Shown here: positions 52,353 to 60,408 of the stretch, piece by piece
How positions within the stretch are numbered: the stretch's first letter is position 1
How the letters are laid out: each line of letters starts with the position of its first letter
DNA from: G963676795 sp963677215
GTDB lineage: Bacteria; Desulfobacterota; Desulfuromonadia; Desulfuromonadales; Geopsychrobacteraceae
Assembly (NCBI GenBank): GCA_963677215.1
Contig: OY781919.1
Location: forward strand, 1,488,001 to 1,552,000
Direction: 5' to 3'
Length of the DNA stretch: 64,000 bases
Made by a program: the position numbers and the translations under genes
The notes under the pieces: model-generated
What the model was told of the DNA's origin: nothing
The model's database searches: none
The model's input: the letters and a program-made list of their open reading frames with translations, nothing else

Positions 52353-53981
52353 TTAAGCACCAAGTATTGCCTTAAGGTCTTCTTCTGCAGTTGCCGCGAT
52401 AGGCCCGATATTGTAGTTCTCGACCAGAAAGTTGAGAACATTCGGGGTGATGAACGCTGGGAGGCTAGGTCCCAGCTTGATGTTCTTGATACCCAGGTGA
52501 AGCAGAGTCAGCAGGATTGCAACGGCCTTTTGCTCATACCAGGAGAGGATCAGCGACAACGGCAGTTCGTTGACTTCGCATTCAAAAGCATTAGCCAGGG
52601 CAACAGCAACCTGAATGGCGCTATAAGCGTCGTTACATTGTCCAACGTCGAGCAGACGCGGTATGCCGCCAATGTCACCGAGATCAAGTTTATTAAAGCG
52701 GTACTTACCACAGGCGAGTGTCAGGATCACGGTATCCTTTGGGGCCTTTTCAGCAAATTCGGTGTAGTAGTTACGACCACTTTTGGCACCGTCGCAACCA
52801 CCGACGAGGAAGAAGTGTTTAATGTCACCGCCCTTGACCGCCTCGATGACCTTGTCGGCGACACCGAGAATAGCATTGTGACCAAAACCGGTGAGGATCT
52901 CCTGTCCTGGATTATCTTCAAAGCCGTCACATTCTTGAGCTTTCTTGATCACCTCGGAAAAATCCCAGCCTTCAACGTGCTTGACGCCAGGCCACTGGAC
53001 AAGGCCCCAAGTAAACAGACGATCCTTGTACTGGTCGGCAGGTTTCTGGATACAGTTGGTGTTGAAGATGATGGCACCGGGGAAATCCTTGAACTCTTTC
53101 TGCTGATCCTGCCAGGCGCCGCCGAAGTTGCCTACCAGATGGTTGTACTTCTTCAGGCCCGGATAGCCGTGAGCTGGCAGCATTTCTCCGTGGGTATAGA
53201 TATTAATACCGGTTCCTTCGGTCTGCTTGAGCAGTTCTTCGAGGAATTTGAGGTCGTGACCGGTGACCAGGATCGCCTTGCCCGCTTTTGTGCCGAGTTG
53301 AACAGGGGTAGGAACCGGGTGACCATAGGCCTCGACATGGGCCTGGTTGAGCAGTTCCATGGTCGCGTAGTTGATACGACCTGTTTCAAGAGCCAGATTG
53401 ACGTTCGCCATCAGGTCGAGGCTGTCGTCGAGTAGAGCAGCCAGGGCTTTGTGGGTAAAAGCGTAGATTTCATCAGACTCTTTACCGAGGGTACGGGCAT
53501 GATCGGCATAGGCGGCATAGCCCTTAAGGCCGTAGGTGATAATCTCACGGACAGAATGAATATCAGCGTCAACGGTGTAGTCTTTAACACCGTGCAGCGC
53601 GCCGAGTTTTTCCTGCTCTTCGATTGCTCCCGGAAGATCCCAGTCCTGAGCAGCAGCAGGGACGCTACCGTCAAAAGCACCGGCCAATTGCTTGGCTTTA
53701 GTCCGCAGGCGTACACCTTCTGCAACCAGATCACTGATAGCCTTGTTGTCAAAATCGACATTGGTAACAGTCGCAAACAGACCGTCAATCATGAAGCGGT
53801 CAATTTCCTGGTCCTTGGCCCCTTTTTCTCGTGCGAGATTACCCCAGAAAGCAATACCTTTGAGGGTATAGACCAGCAGGTCCTGAAGAGCTGCAACCTC
53901 TGGTTGTTTGCCGCAAACTCCGACAGCAGTACAACCGGTTCCTTTAGCTGCTTGCTCACACTGGTAACAGAACATTGACAT
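52353..53981 (-). CDS. hcp: Hydroxylamine reductase / hybrid cluster protein 2
   Basis: A 542-residue hybrid-cluster protein, clearly paralogous to 44727-46349 over its whole length. Cluster cysteines are C-x2-C-x8-C-x5-C (CYQCEQAAKGTGCTAVGVC); hybrid-cluster ligands lie in GHDLKFLEELL, FNTNCIQKP, LACGKYRF and DVGQCNDAYS. ATG 53981 follows AAAGGAG. An in-frame ATG at 54053 with its own site (AAGGGAG) would add MGIFDFLFGNKE plus 12 polar residues. It is the last main gene of a minus-strand operon with DUF1858, Fe-S-type and hemerythrin genes, which supports a role in NO/hydroxylamine defence. Confidence 0.95.
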   Translation of the reverse strand: MSMFCYQCEQAAKGTGCTAVGVCGKQPEVAALQDLLVYTLKGIAFWGNLAREKGAKDQEIDRFMIDGLFATVTNVDFDNKAISDLVAEGVRLRTKAKQLAGAFDGSVPAAAQDWDLPGAIEEQEKLGALHGVKDYTVDADIHSVREIITYGLKGYAAYADHARTLGKESDEIYAFTHKALAALLDDSLDLMANVNLALETGRINYATMELLNQAHVEAYGHPVPTPVQLGTKAGKAILVTGHDLKFLEELLKQTEGTGINIYTHGEMLPAHGYPGLKKYNHLVGNFGGAWQDQQKEFKDFPGAIIFNTNCIQKPADQYKDRLFTWGLVQWPGVKHVEGWDFSEVIKKAQECDGFEDNPGQEILTGFGHNAILGVADKVIEAVKGGDIKHFFLVGGCDGAKSGRNYYTEFAEKAPKDTVILTLACGKYRFNKLDLGDIGGIPRLLDVGQCNDAYSAIQVAVALANAFECEVNELPLSLILSWYEQKAVAILLTLLHLGIKNIKLGPSLPAFITPNVLNFLVENYNIGPIAATAEEDLKAILGA

Positions 53982-54085
53982 GTTATCATTCTCCTTTGAT
54001 GTTGGTGTGGAAGTGACCTCTTTGTTGCCAAATAAAAAATCAAATATACCCATAGCACATATCTCCCTTGAATGATTGAGAAAAA

Positions 54086-54646
54086 CTATTTACTGCTATT
54101 TTGTTTCAATTCATAGAACTCGACCATATGCCGATATTTCAACTCGACCCCATCAGCCTTTTCTTCTGCACTGTCGTATGCATGGAGCATGTCGGGTCTG
54201 ATTCCTTCCGGCAGTACGCGTTCAGCCAATGGATAAAGAATGGTGTCTTCTTTGTCGATGTGTCCCCTTAATAATTCGGCGTATCCTTTAGCATTCATGA
54301 TTATTGCGGGGATCTGCTCAGAGTCCCCGGCAATGGTTTTTTTAGCTGCGGATTCTAGCTCTCTGACAAATTGGCGCCCTTGGTCATGTTCGATCAGCAT
54401 CGCTTCAATGGGAGATTGCTTTTCAGGCATGCCGTTTTTGACGAGTTCGACAAATAAAACATCCTCTTCCTTGGCATGATGAAAACGATCCGCAAAGTTG
54501 CGTATAAAGTCTACAGCATCAAGAAAGAAGGTCCAGTTATTGAACTTATTCTCTTCCACGAGTGCGACTTTCTTCTCGATGAGACTAATCATGCGCAGGA
54601 TCAATTGATGTTCAGCAACCATAACCTGAGTCACATTGGTTTTCAT
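54086..54646 (-). CDS. Hemerythrin-domain protein
   Basis: A 186-residue helical protein with an HHE di-iron site: VAEHQLILRMI, FADRFHHAKEEDVLF, LIEHDQGRQFVREL and LLRGHIDKEDTILYPLAE. It is of the stand-alone, YtfE-distant kind proposed to bind O2 or NO or repair Fe-S clusters. AAAGGAG precedes ATG 54646, which lies one base after the preceding stop. It sits within the hcp-2 operon, 104 bases before hcp. Confidence 0.9.
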   Translation of the reverse strand: MKTNVTQVMVAEHQLILRMISLIEKKVALVEENKFNNWTFFLDAVDFIRNFADRFHHAKEEDVLFVELVKNGMPEKQSPIEAMLIEHDQGRQFVRELESAAKKTIAGDSEQIPAIIMNAKGYAELLRGHIDKEDTILYPLAERVLPEGIRPDMLHAYDSAEEKADGVELKYRHMVEFYELKQNSSK

Positions 54647-54647
54647 G

Positions 54648-55103
54648 TCAGGCTCTCCTTTGACCATCAACACCGATGATCGCAATCTCCAGAGGAACAT
54701 CCTTTCCGGACTGCGTTATTGCCTGTTGGGCAAACATCGCCAACCCACGACAACATGGAACTTCCATGATAGTGACAGTGACGGACTGAATATCATTTTG
54801 TGAGATCATTGCCGCAAGTTTTTCCACATAGGGGCTTGTATCATCCAGTTTTGGACAGGCATTGACCAAAACACGCCCCTTGATGAAGTCGCGGTGGAAT
54901 TCCGCATAGGCAAAAGGTGTGCAGTCCGCTGCGATGAGCAAATGAGCATTTTGCAGATAGGGGGCCGTTGGCGGAACCAGATGTAATTGTGTTGGCCATT
55001 GGCGCAGCTCAGAATCAATGCGTTCTGGTGTTTCATTATTATTCTCAGTCTTATTGATGGTACGAACCTGGGAGCCCGGGCATCCACATGCAAGATTTGC
55101 CAT
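54648..55103 (-). CDS. Conserved Hcp-associated protein, probable iron-sulfur protein (FrdX C-domain-like)
   Basis: A 151-residue protein. It starts MANLACGCPGSQV, then has SELRQWPTQLHLVPPTAPYL, LIAADCTPFAYAEFHRDF, NACPKLDDTSPYVEKL and MEVPCCRGLAMF. These blocks are those of a conserved family found beside hcp in anaerobes, often as the C-terminal part of a ferredoxin-like protein (FrdX-type). The N-terminal 4Fe-4S domain of longer relatives is absent here; seven cysteines remain. It may be an electron donor or cluster-carrier for Hcp; this is inference. AAGGAG precedes ATG 55103. Confidence 0.75.
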   Translation of the reverse strand: MANLACGCPGSQVRTINKTENNNETPERIDSELRQWPTQLHLVPPTAPYLQNAHLLIAADCTPFAYAEFHRDFIKGRVLVNACPKLDDTSPYVEKLAAMISQNDIQSVTVTIMEVPCCRGLAMFAQQAITQSGKDVPLEIAIIGVDGQRRA

Positions 55104-55107
55104 AATT

Positions 55108-55329
55108 CTATTCTCCTTGCGTATCAAGATAATCGTTAATTTCTTGTTCTATCGATGTTTCGGCCTCAGCACCAAGGGCGTGAATTGACACAACGTCTTT
55201 GACTAAGCAGATCCCGACGCCGCAGGTGACACAGCCAATGTCGTATCTCTGTAAAATTTCACCGATATAGGGGTGTGCTTCGATCGTCTTATTGATGGCC
55301 TGTTCGCCGATATTATTTTTAAGGTTCAT
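55108..55329 (-). CDS. DUF1858 / hybrid cluster protein-associated redox disulfide protein
   Basis: A 73-residue soluble domain protein of the DUF1858 type. The segment YDIGCVTCGVGIC carries a CxxC redox-disulfide-like motif, as in the family named for its association with hybrid cluster proteins. AAGGAG precedes ATG 55329. It is the first gene of a four-gene minus-strand operon (this, FrdX-like, hemerythrin, hcp), with 4 bases to the next start, and has an FNR-like site 63 bases upstream. A related domain starts the protein at 48695. Confidence 0.88.
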   Translation of the reverse strand: MNLKNNIGEQAINKTIEAHPYIGEILQRYDIGCVTCGVGICLVKDVVSIHALGAEAETSIEQEINDYLDTQGE

Positions 55330-55391
55330 TTTGATAGCTCCTTCGTTTTCATCTGATGTGAGGACGATACAGGAATTTTGTGCAAGAAAAA

Positions 55392-55405
55392 TTGAGCTAG
55401 ATCAA
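55392..55405 (-). promoter_or_regulatory. FNR/Dnr/HcpR-like operator, site 3
   Basis: TTGAGCTAGATCAA in plus orientation, a perfect TTGA-N6-TCAA palindrome. On the minus strand a TGTATC box lies 30 bases downstream of its centre, the same spacing as at site 2. It precedes the DUF1858-hcp operon. Confidence 0.78.
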
Positions 55406-55463
55406 AAGATGACAAAATTGGTGTTTTATGTTGGGAGGTCGCTGCCTTTATCCTCATTTGAAA

Positions 55464-55503
55464 GAGAGTGCTAATCGACTGATTTACGCCGATTAGCACT
55501 CTC
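55464..55503 (-). terminator. Terminator-like hairpin after the integrase gene
   Basis: A perfect 14-bp stem (GAGAGTGCTAATCG and complement) with a 12-base loop, 16 bases after the integrase stop. TTTC follows on the minus strand and CTTTCTT on the plus strand. Confidence 0.65.
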
Positions 55504-55518
55504 CTTTCTTGATGTTTG

Positions 55519-56682
55519 TTAGACTGAGATCATCGCACCGAGAACCTTTGCCGATATCTCGCTGGCTTGCTTTAATGTACCGATCCCCAGGTGCGCATAT
55601 ATCTGAGTCGTGCTTACATCTGCATGCCCCAGCAAATCACGGACCTCATAGATACTGACCCCCGCATTGACCAGATTCGAAGCAAACGAACGCCGCAAAT
55701 CGTGCAACCTGAGGTTTTCAATCCCCGCTTCTGTCAGGAGTCTGGAGAACGTGTTCCTGACCTCCTTGAGGTGCCCTGTTTTTGAGTTGCTCGGGAAAAC
55801 CCACTCCTGCTTGCCGACCCTTTCTTTAGCCATCCGTGCCAGCAATTCCTGAGCAATACTGTTCAGTGCTACATGCCGGGGCGTACCTGACTTTGTGTCA
55901 GGCAGATAGAGAGTTCCGTTCAACAGATCAACGTACTTCCACCGCAACGAGAGCACTTCCATCTTTCTCAAACCCAGAGCCAGCAGCAGGAAAATTGCAC
56001 GGACCTCCTGTTGATCGAGCTTCAACTGGACAGTCTTGGTGAATCGTGCCAGTTCTTCTTCGGACAAAACACGGGTACGGGGACCACTTTCTTTAGCCTT
56101 ACGAATACCCCGCGCAGGGTTCTTATCGAGGCAGTCATAGTCGACTGCCAGAGTCAGCACTGAGGAGAGCAAAGCCAAATCCCGATTTGCCGTTGTTGCA
56201 GAAACCTCAACCTGTAACTTCTGATGGAATTGAGCGATTTGAGCTTTTTTGATCTGGTCAAGAGGAAGGGAACCAAACGTCGGAAGCAGTCTTAACTTGA
56301 GCCTGCTGTCAATATCAGACCATGACTTGCGCTGCACCTTGGCGAAGGGGACATAAAACTGATCGACAAACTCACCCAACGTCAGGCGTGTAGTACTCTG
56401 ATTGCGTGGATCTTCCCCTTCGAGAACCTTCTGGCGATTCTGCCGGACTTTCTCACGAGCCTGTTCGACTGTCATCGTCGGAAACTCGCCGATCGTCACC
56501 GATACTTTCTTGCCATGCATCGTGTACCGATGCCGGAAAAACTTGCGACCGCTCTTGTAAACGGACAGTTTTAACCCCTGCTGCCCGAGGTCGGTATACT
56601 CGATACCGGAACTTTTCCCGCAATCCTTAGGGATCGAAAGTTTTTCGATTGTTCTGTGGCTGAACTTGATGGATTTCGTCAT
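55519..56682 (-). CDS. Tyrosine-type site-specific integrase
   Basis: A 387-residue recombinase. An N-terminal DUF4102-like arm-binding domain (about 25-95, GLKLSVYKSGRKFFRHRY) is followed by a SAM-like core-binding domain (about 100-190) and the catalytic domain. The active site looks complete: Arg in LGLRKMEVLSLRW, Lys in DTKSGTPRHVAL, HxLRR in LRLHDLRRSFAS, His in LLGHADVST and Tyr in TTQIYAHL. It is of the phage/island kind. No attachment site or tRNA lies next to it. It marks the left edge of a mobile region. Confidence 0.92.
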   Translation of the reverse strand: MTKSIKFSHRTIEKLSIPKDCGKSSGIEYTDLGQQGLKLSVYKSGRKFFRHRYTMHGKKVSVTIGEFPTMTVEQAREKVRQNRQKVLEGEDPRNQSTTRLTLGEFVDQFYVPFAKVQRKSWSDIDSRLKLRLLPTFGSLPLDQIKKAQIAQFHQKLQVEVSATTANRDLALLSSVLTLAVDYDCLDKNPARGIRKAKESGPRTRVLSEEELARFTKTVQLKLDQQEVRAIFLLLALGLRKMEVLSLRWKYVDLLNGTLYLPDTKSGTPRHVALNSIAQELLARMAKERVGKQEWVFPSNSKTGHLKEVRNTFSRLLTEAGIENLRLHDLRRSFASNLVNAGVSIYEVRDLLGHADVSTTQIYAHLGIGTLKQASEISAKVLGAMISV

Positions 56683-56958
56683 AACATATCCTTCTAGTCA
56701 TGCCGAGAAGGAGTGATTAACACCCACAGAGCAGTCTCCTCGTGCTGATTATTTAGTTGTCAAAGAACGGATTTCTGATTTGCCCCACGATTGTCTGTTG
56801 GCAATTGCTTTATTTGGCTAAAGAATCTCGGCAGCACGACGCCAAAAAGGGAAGGAAAACCTTACCGTCTCAAAGTACGAAGCTGTAACGGGCAGGATAA
56901 GCAAGGAAATAGGACGATTCTGGATTGAACGAAGCGGGAAAAACTAGGGGATTGACGG
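56683..56958. other. Spacer between two integrase genes
   Basis: About 275 bases with no open frame or clear hairpin. Its content is unclear; it may hold the promoter of the first integrase. Confidence 0.35.
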
Positions 56959-57989
56959 CTAATCAATGCTTAACGCCTGATCGATCTTGTTAGACATAAT
57001 TTCACTGGTTCTGGCTATCGATGCCGTGGCCAGTCGTGCATAGATCTGTGTCGATTTCAGATCCTGATGACCGAGGATCTCTTTCACCTCGTAGATGCTT
57101 GCACCGGAATTGATCAGGTGACTGGCCATTGTCCGCCGAACGTCGTGCAGCCGGAACTCACGGATCTCGGCTTTTTCAAGAATGAAAGCAAAGGTTCTTC
57201 TGATTTCCCGCAAGTGGCCGCATTCCGCATTACTGGGAAACACCCAGTCCACTCCGGGCTCTCGCTCCTTGTGCATCTTCTCAAGCAGAGCGTGAGCCTG
57301 TGTATTCAGAGCGACATATCGCGGCTTGCGGTTCTTCGGATCGGGAATGTAAACACGCTTCAGATCAAGATCTATGTTCGACCAGCGGAACGACAAGACT
57401 TCCATTTTGCGCAGCCCCAGAGTCAGCAAGAGGAAGATCGCTTTGACTTGTCGGTTTTCGATGTTCTGTTGCAGCACATGAACGAAACGTCTCAATTCAT
57501 CATCATTGAGATAGCGGTCACGGCTCTCCCCTTCATAAAACTTCTTCACTCCAGAGGCAGGACTCTTAACGATCAGTTCCAGCATCACCGCCCTATTGAA
57601 GATACTGGCCAACATCGACAGGCAGCGGTTCGCAGTAATAGGGCTGATCTCGGCACAGACCTGCTCATGATAGCGGACAATATCCGCCTTGCAGATGTCA
57701 GTCAGTTTCCGCTTGCCGAACTTCGGCAGCAGATGACGGGTCAATGTACTTTTGACGTTACTGAAGGTTTTGTACTTCTTCTTGGCATAAGGAACGAAGT
57801 CATCTTCGATAAAACAGGCAAAGGTCGGGCTCTCTTGCCGACGTTCCTCGGCCTTAGGATCGAACCCCTGAGCCAACATCAACTTGTACTGCCGGACAAG
57901 GTTTCTGGCATCTTCGACATCGAGAGCCGGAAAAGGTCCCAGCGTGATAATTTCTTTACGTTCGTTGTAGGTGTAGCGGAAGCGCAGAC
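56959..57989 (-). pseudogene. Second tyrosine integrase, 5' end cut off by the IS21 element
   Basis: About 343 codons of a recombinase paralogous to the one at 55519. Catalytic residues remain (LGLRKMEVLSFRW, DPKNRKPRYVAL, FRLHDVRRTMAS, LGHQDLKSTQIYARL). Comparison with the first integrase shows about 45 N-terminal residues are missing; the frame begins at SLRFRYTYNERK, inside the arm-binding domain, and runs on into IS sequence. An ATG inside the IS could start it, but native expression is unlikely. Confidence 0.8.
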
Positions 57990-58050
57990 TGTCAATCAGC
58001 ATTGAAAATTGACCCACCATCGGCGTCCAATTTTGACCCACCCCAGCGGG

Positions 58051-58791
58051 TTAATTCTGGTCGTTATTCCTGGTTCTGATTCTCCAGCTATCATTCCCCG
58101 TTTCGATAATCTCACAGTGGTGTGTTACCCGGTCGAGCAGTGCTGTTGTCATCTTGCCGTCGCCGAAGATCTGTGGCCATTCACCGAAGGTCAGGTTGGT
58201 TGTGATCAGCAGAGAGGTCTGCTCGTAGAGCTTTGAGATCAGGTGAAACAGCAGTTGGCCGCCGCTCTTAGAGAACGGCAGGTAGCCGAGCTCGTCGAGA
58301 ACGACCAGATCGAGCCTTGCCAGACTGGTAGCGAGCTTTCCGCCTTGGCCGCTCAGCTTCTCCTGCTCCAGTTGATTGACCAGATCAACCAGGTTGAAGT
58401 AGCGGCAGCGCTTGCCGCTACGAACGATCTTCCTGGCGATGGCTATCGCCAGATGGGTTTTGCCTGTTCCAGTCCCGCCAACGAGAATGACGTTACACTG
58501 ATCCTCCAGGAACTGTCCTTCGTACAAAGTTCTGACCTGAGTTTCATTGACCGGAGAAATGTTGAAGTCGAATTGATCCAGATCCTTGGCGACAGGGAAC
58601 TTTGCCTGCACCATTCGATAGCGGATACTGCGCATCTTGCGTTCAGCCTGTTCCGCCTGAAGCAGCTCCAGAAGGATTCTCTCTGGAATGCTCTTCTGCC
58701 GGGTGCCGTTGACCAGCACCTCATCAAGGACGCTGCGCATGCCGTGCAGTTTGAGCTCTTTCAAGGACGTCAGCAGTTGGTCACGAAGCAC
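58051..58791 (-). CDS. istB: IS21 helper ATPase IstB
   Basis: A 246-residue DnaC/DnaA-like AAA+ ATPase that assists the IstA transposase. Walker A is VGGTGTGKTHLAIAI and Walker B LVVLDELGYLPFS. Length and layout are normal, so the element may be functional. Its start overlaps the end of istA by 11 bases, as is typical for IS21. Confidence 0.95.
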   Translation of the reverse strand: MLRDQLLTSLKELKLHGMRSVLDEVLVNGTRQKSIPERILLELLQAEQAERKMRSIRYRMVQAKFPVAKDLDQFDFNISPVNETQVRTLYEGQFLEDQCNVILVGGTGTGKTHLAIAIARKIVRSGKRCRYFNLVDLVNQLEQEKLSGQGGKLATSLARLDLVVLDELGYLPFSKSGGQLLFHLISKLYEQTSLLITTNLTFGEWPQIFGDGKMTTALLDRVTHHCEIIETGNDSWRIRTRNNDQN

Positions 58792-60298
58792 GGCGACCTC
58801 CTGAGAGAAGGCGGTTGTAGCGTTCGCAGTCAGCGGTCGGGGACAGGTTCAATTGCGGCAGATGAGCCGGCGCCAGGCTACTTGTCTCAGTCTGCGGGTC
58901 CTCTACTCGTGACAGGATATTCAGCACCAGGTCACGGCTAATGGTTCTGGCCAGCAGAGCTTCCTTGCAGGCTTGCTCGACGGCATTAATCCCATAACGC
59001 GGGATAGCCGCAAGGATGCCGACGAATTGCCGGTCTCCATCATCGATGCGTCCCAGGCGTTCCTGTGCCTTCTGCAGGGATTGCGGCAGGTCCCAGTTGC
59101 GAAACGGTGCTCCGTTGCGCAGCGCACCCGGCTTCTGCTTGAGGATATCGAGATAGTGCCAGGGGATGTAGATTGTCTTATCACGGCCGTACTGTCTGCT
59201 ATGCAGGCCGATCAGCTTTCCGTCGTAAAGGAATGAGATTCGGTCGACATAGGCGCGCACTGTAACGATCTTGCCGACGTAGAAGGCTTCAACGCTGTAG
59301 CGGTTGCGGTCGAAGGTGACCAGTGAGGTCGGTGCAACTCTGGCCGTGCTCTCCCGATGAGCATCGAAGGAGACCGGAGTATGAACCAGCGATTCGCGTT
59401 CCTGCTCGGCGACCTCGGCCACTGTCCGTTCCGGATCATCGGGATGTCTTGTCGTCGCCGCCAACATCCTGCACTCATCCCGTAGCCACTGGTTCAATTC
59501 CTCCAGATCGGCAAACTTGCGCCGCTTGCCGAACAGGCGCTGACGGACAACTCCGACCTGTCGTTCAACCTGTCCCTTCTCCCAGCCTGCGGCGGGCGTG
59601 CAAGCGACCGGCTCGAACAGGTAGTGGGATGCCAGAGTCTGAAAACGGCGATTGAAGATCCGATTTTTGCCGACCAGCACTTTGCTGACCACCGTCTTCA
59701 GATTGTCGTAGATTCCCTTGCGGCAGACGCCGCCATAGAACGAGAACGCCTGGACATGGGCATCAAGAATCATCTCCAGGGTCTCGCGCATATAGGCCAC
59801 GCAAAAGGGCGCACGGCTATGGCAAAGACGGAAGTGGGCCACCTTGATCTTGACGTTCGCTCCTCCCAGCTCGATCTGCTCATAGCCCCAGTCGAACTGA
59901 AACGCTTCGCCCGGAGCAAAAGCCAGTGGAATGTAGGCTTTAGCCTGAGAGCCCTCATCGCGCCAAGACTTGACGAATCGCCGCACCGTGTCATATCCGC
60001 CCTCAAAGCCAGCGTGCTGCAACATCTCGAACAGCAGCAAAGCCGTACGTCGCTGCTTCGTCGGCTTCTCCTGATCCTCTTTCAGGGCGGCGATCAGCTG
60101 ATCTTTAAACGGCTCCAGCTTCGGGCGCGGCTGGGTTTTGCGTTCGTAGTACTGCTCTGTCTTCTCGGAACGGATGATCTTACGAACGGTATTGCGGGAC
60201 AGGTTCATCTCCCGGGCGATCTGCCTTAACGGCTTCTTGTCCCGGTGGTAGGCACGTCGGATTTTAGCAATGGTTTCCACGGTCAGCATCTCCTGCAA
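58781..60298 (-). CDS. istA: IS21 transposase IstA
   Basis: A 505-residue DDE transposase with an N-terminal helix-turn-helix (LRQIAREMNLSRNTVRKII) and an rve integrase core (about 130-260; GEAFQFDWGYEQIEL, GVCRKGIYDNLKTVV, GWEKGQVERQVG) that holds the D-D-E triad, then a Mu-type C-terminal part. The start may be 60298 or the third Met codon 9 bases on. Appears intact. Confidence 0.95.
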   Translation of the reverse strand: MQEMLTVETIAKIRRAYHRDKKPLRQIAREMNLSRNTVRKIIRSEKTEQYYERKTQPRPKLEPFKDQLIAALKEDQEKPTKQRRTALLLFEMLQHAGFEGGYDTVRRFVKSWRDEGSQAKAYIPLAFAPGEAFQFDWGYEQIELGGANVKIKVAHFRLCHSRAPFCVAYMRETLEMILDAHVQAFSFYGGVCRKGIYDNLKTVVSKVLVGKNRIFNRRFQTLASHYLFEPVACTPAAGWEKGQVERQVGVVRQRLFGKRRKFADLEELNQWLRDECRMLAATTRHPDDPERTVAEVAEQERESLVHTPVSFDAHRESTARVAPTSLVTFDRNRYSVEAFYVGKIVTVRAYVDRISFLYDGKLIGLHSRQYGRDKTIYIPWHYLDILKQKPGALRNGAPFRNWDLPQSLQKAQERLGRIDDGDRQFVGILAAIPRYGINAVEQACKEALLARTISRDLVLNILSRVEDPQTETSSLAPAHLPQLNLSPTADCERYNRLLSGGRRAS

Positions 60299-60408
60299 AA
60301 AGCTCCTCTCTCTGAAATTTCAGAGAGCTTGGAGGACAATGCTGAGGTGGGTCAATTTTGGACGCCGATTATCCCCGTAAGTGGGTCATTTTTGCATGCT
60401 GATCAACA

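Larger units (their letters stand above)
57990..60408 (-). mobile_element. IS21-family insertion sequence (istA-istB)
   Basis: About 2.4 kb. Terminal inverted repeats begin with TGT at both ends: TGTCAATCAGCATTGAAAA at the left and TGTTGATCAGCATGCAAAA at the right, both reading on into TGACCCAC; internal TTTTGACCCACC and GGCGTCC repeats recur. It carries istA and istB on the minus strand. Flanking bases (CGCAGAC left, GCGGGAG right) do not form a target duplication. Both flanking genes are cut at the IS edge. Confidence 0.88.

Noticed and set aside
52344..53435. 363-codon open frame on the plus strand.
   Set aside because: It is the antisense shadow of hcp copy 2, has no recognisable domain and follows its codon pattern.
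55464..55503. Resemblance to the CIRCE heat-shock operator (TTAGCACTC / GAGTGCTAA).
   Set aside because: The arms are in the reverse order (GAGTGCTAA first) and it follows an integrase gene, so it is read as a terminator-like hairpin.
57067..58005. 312-codon open frame on the plus strand.
   Set aside because: Antisense to the truncated integrase; no domain features.
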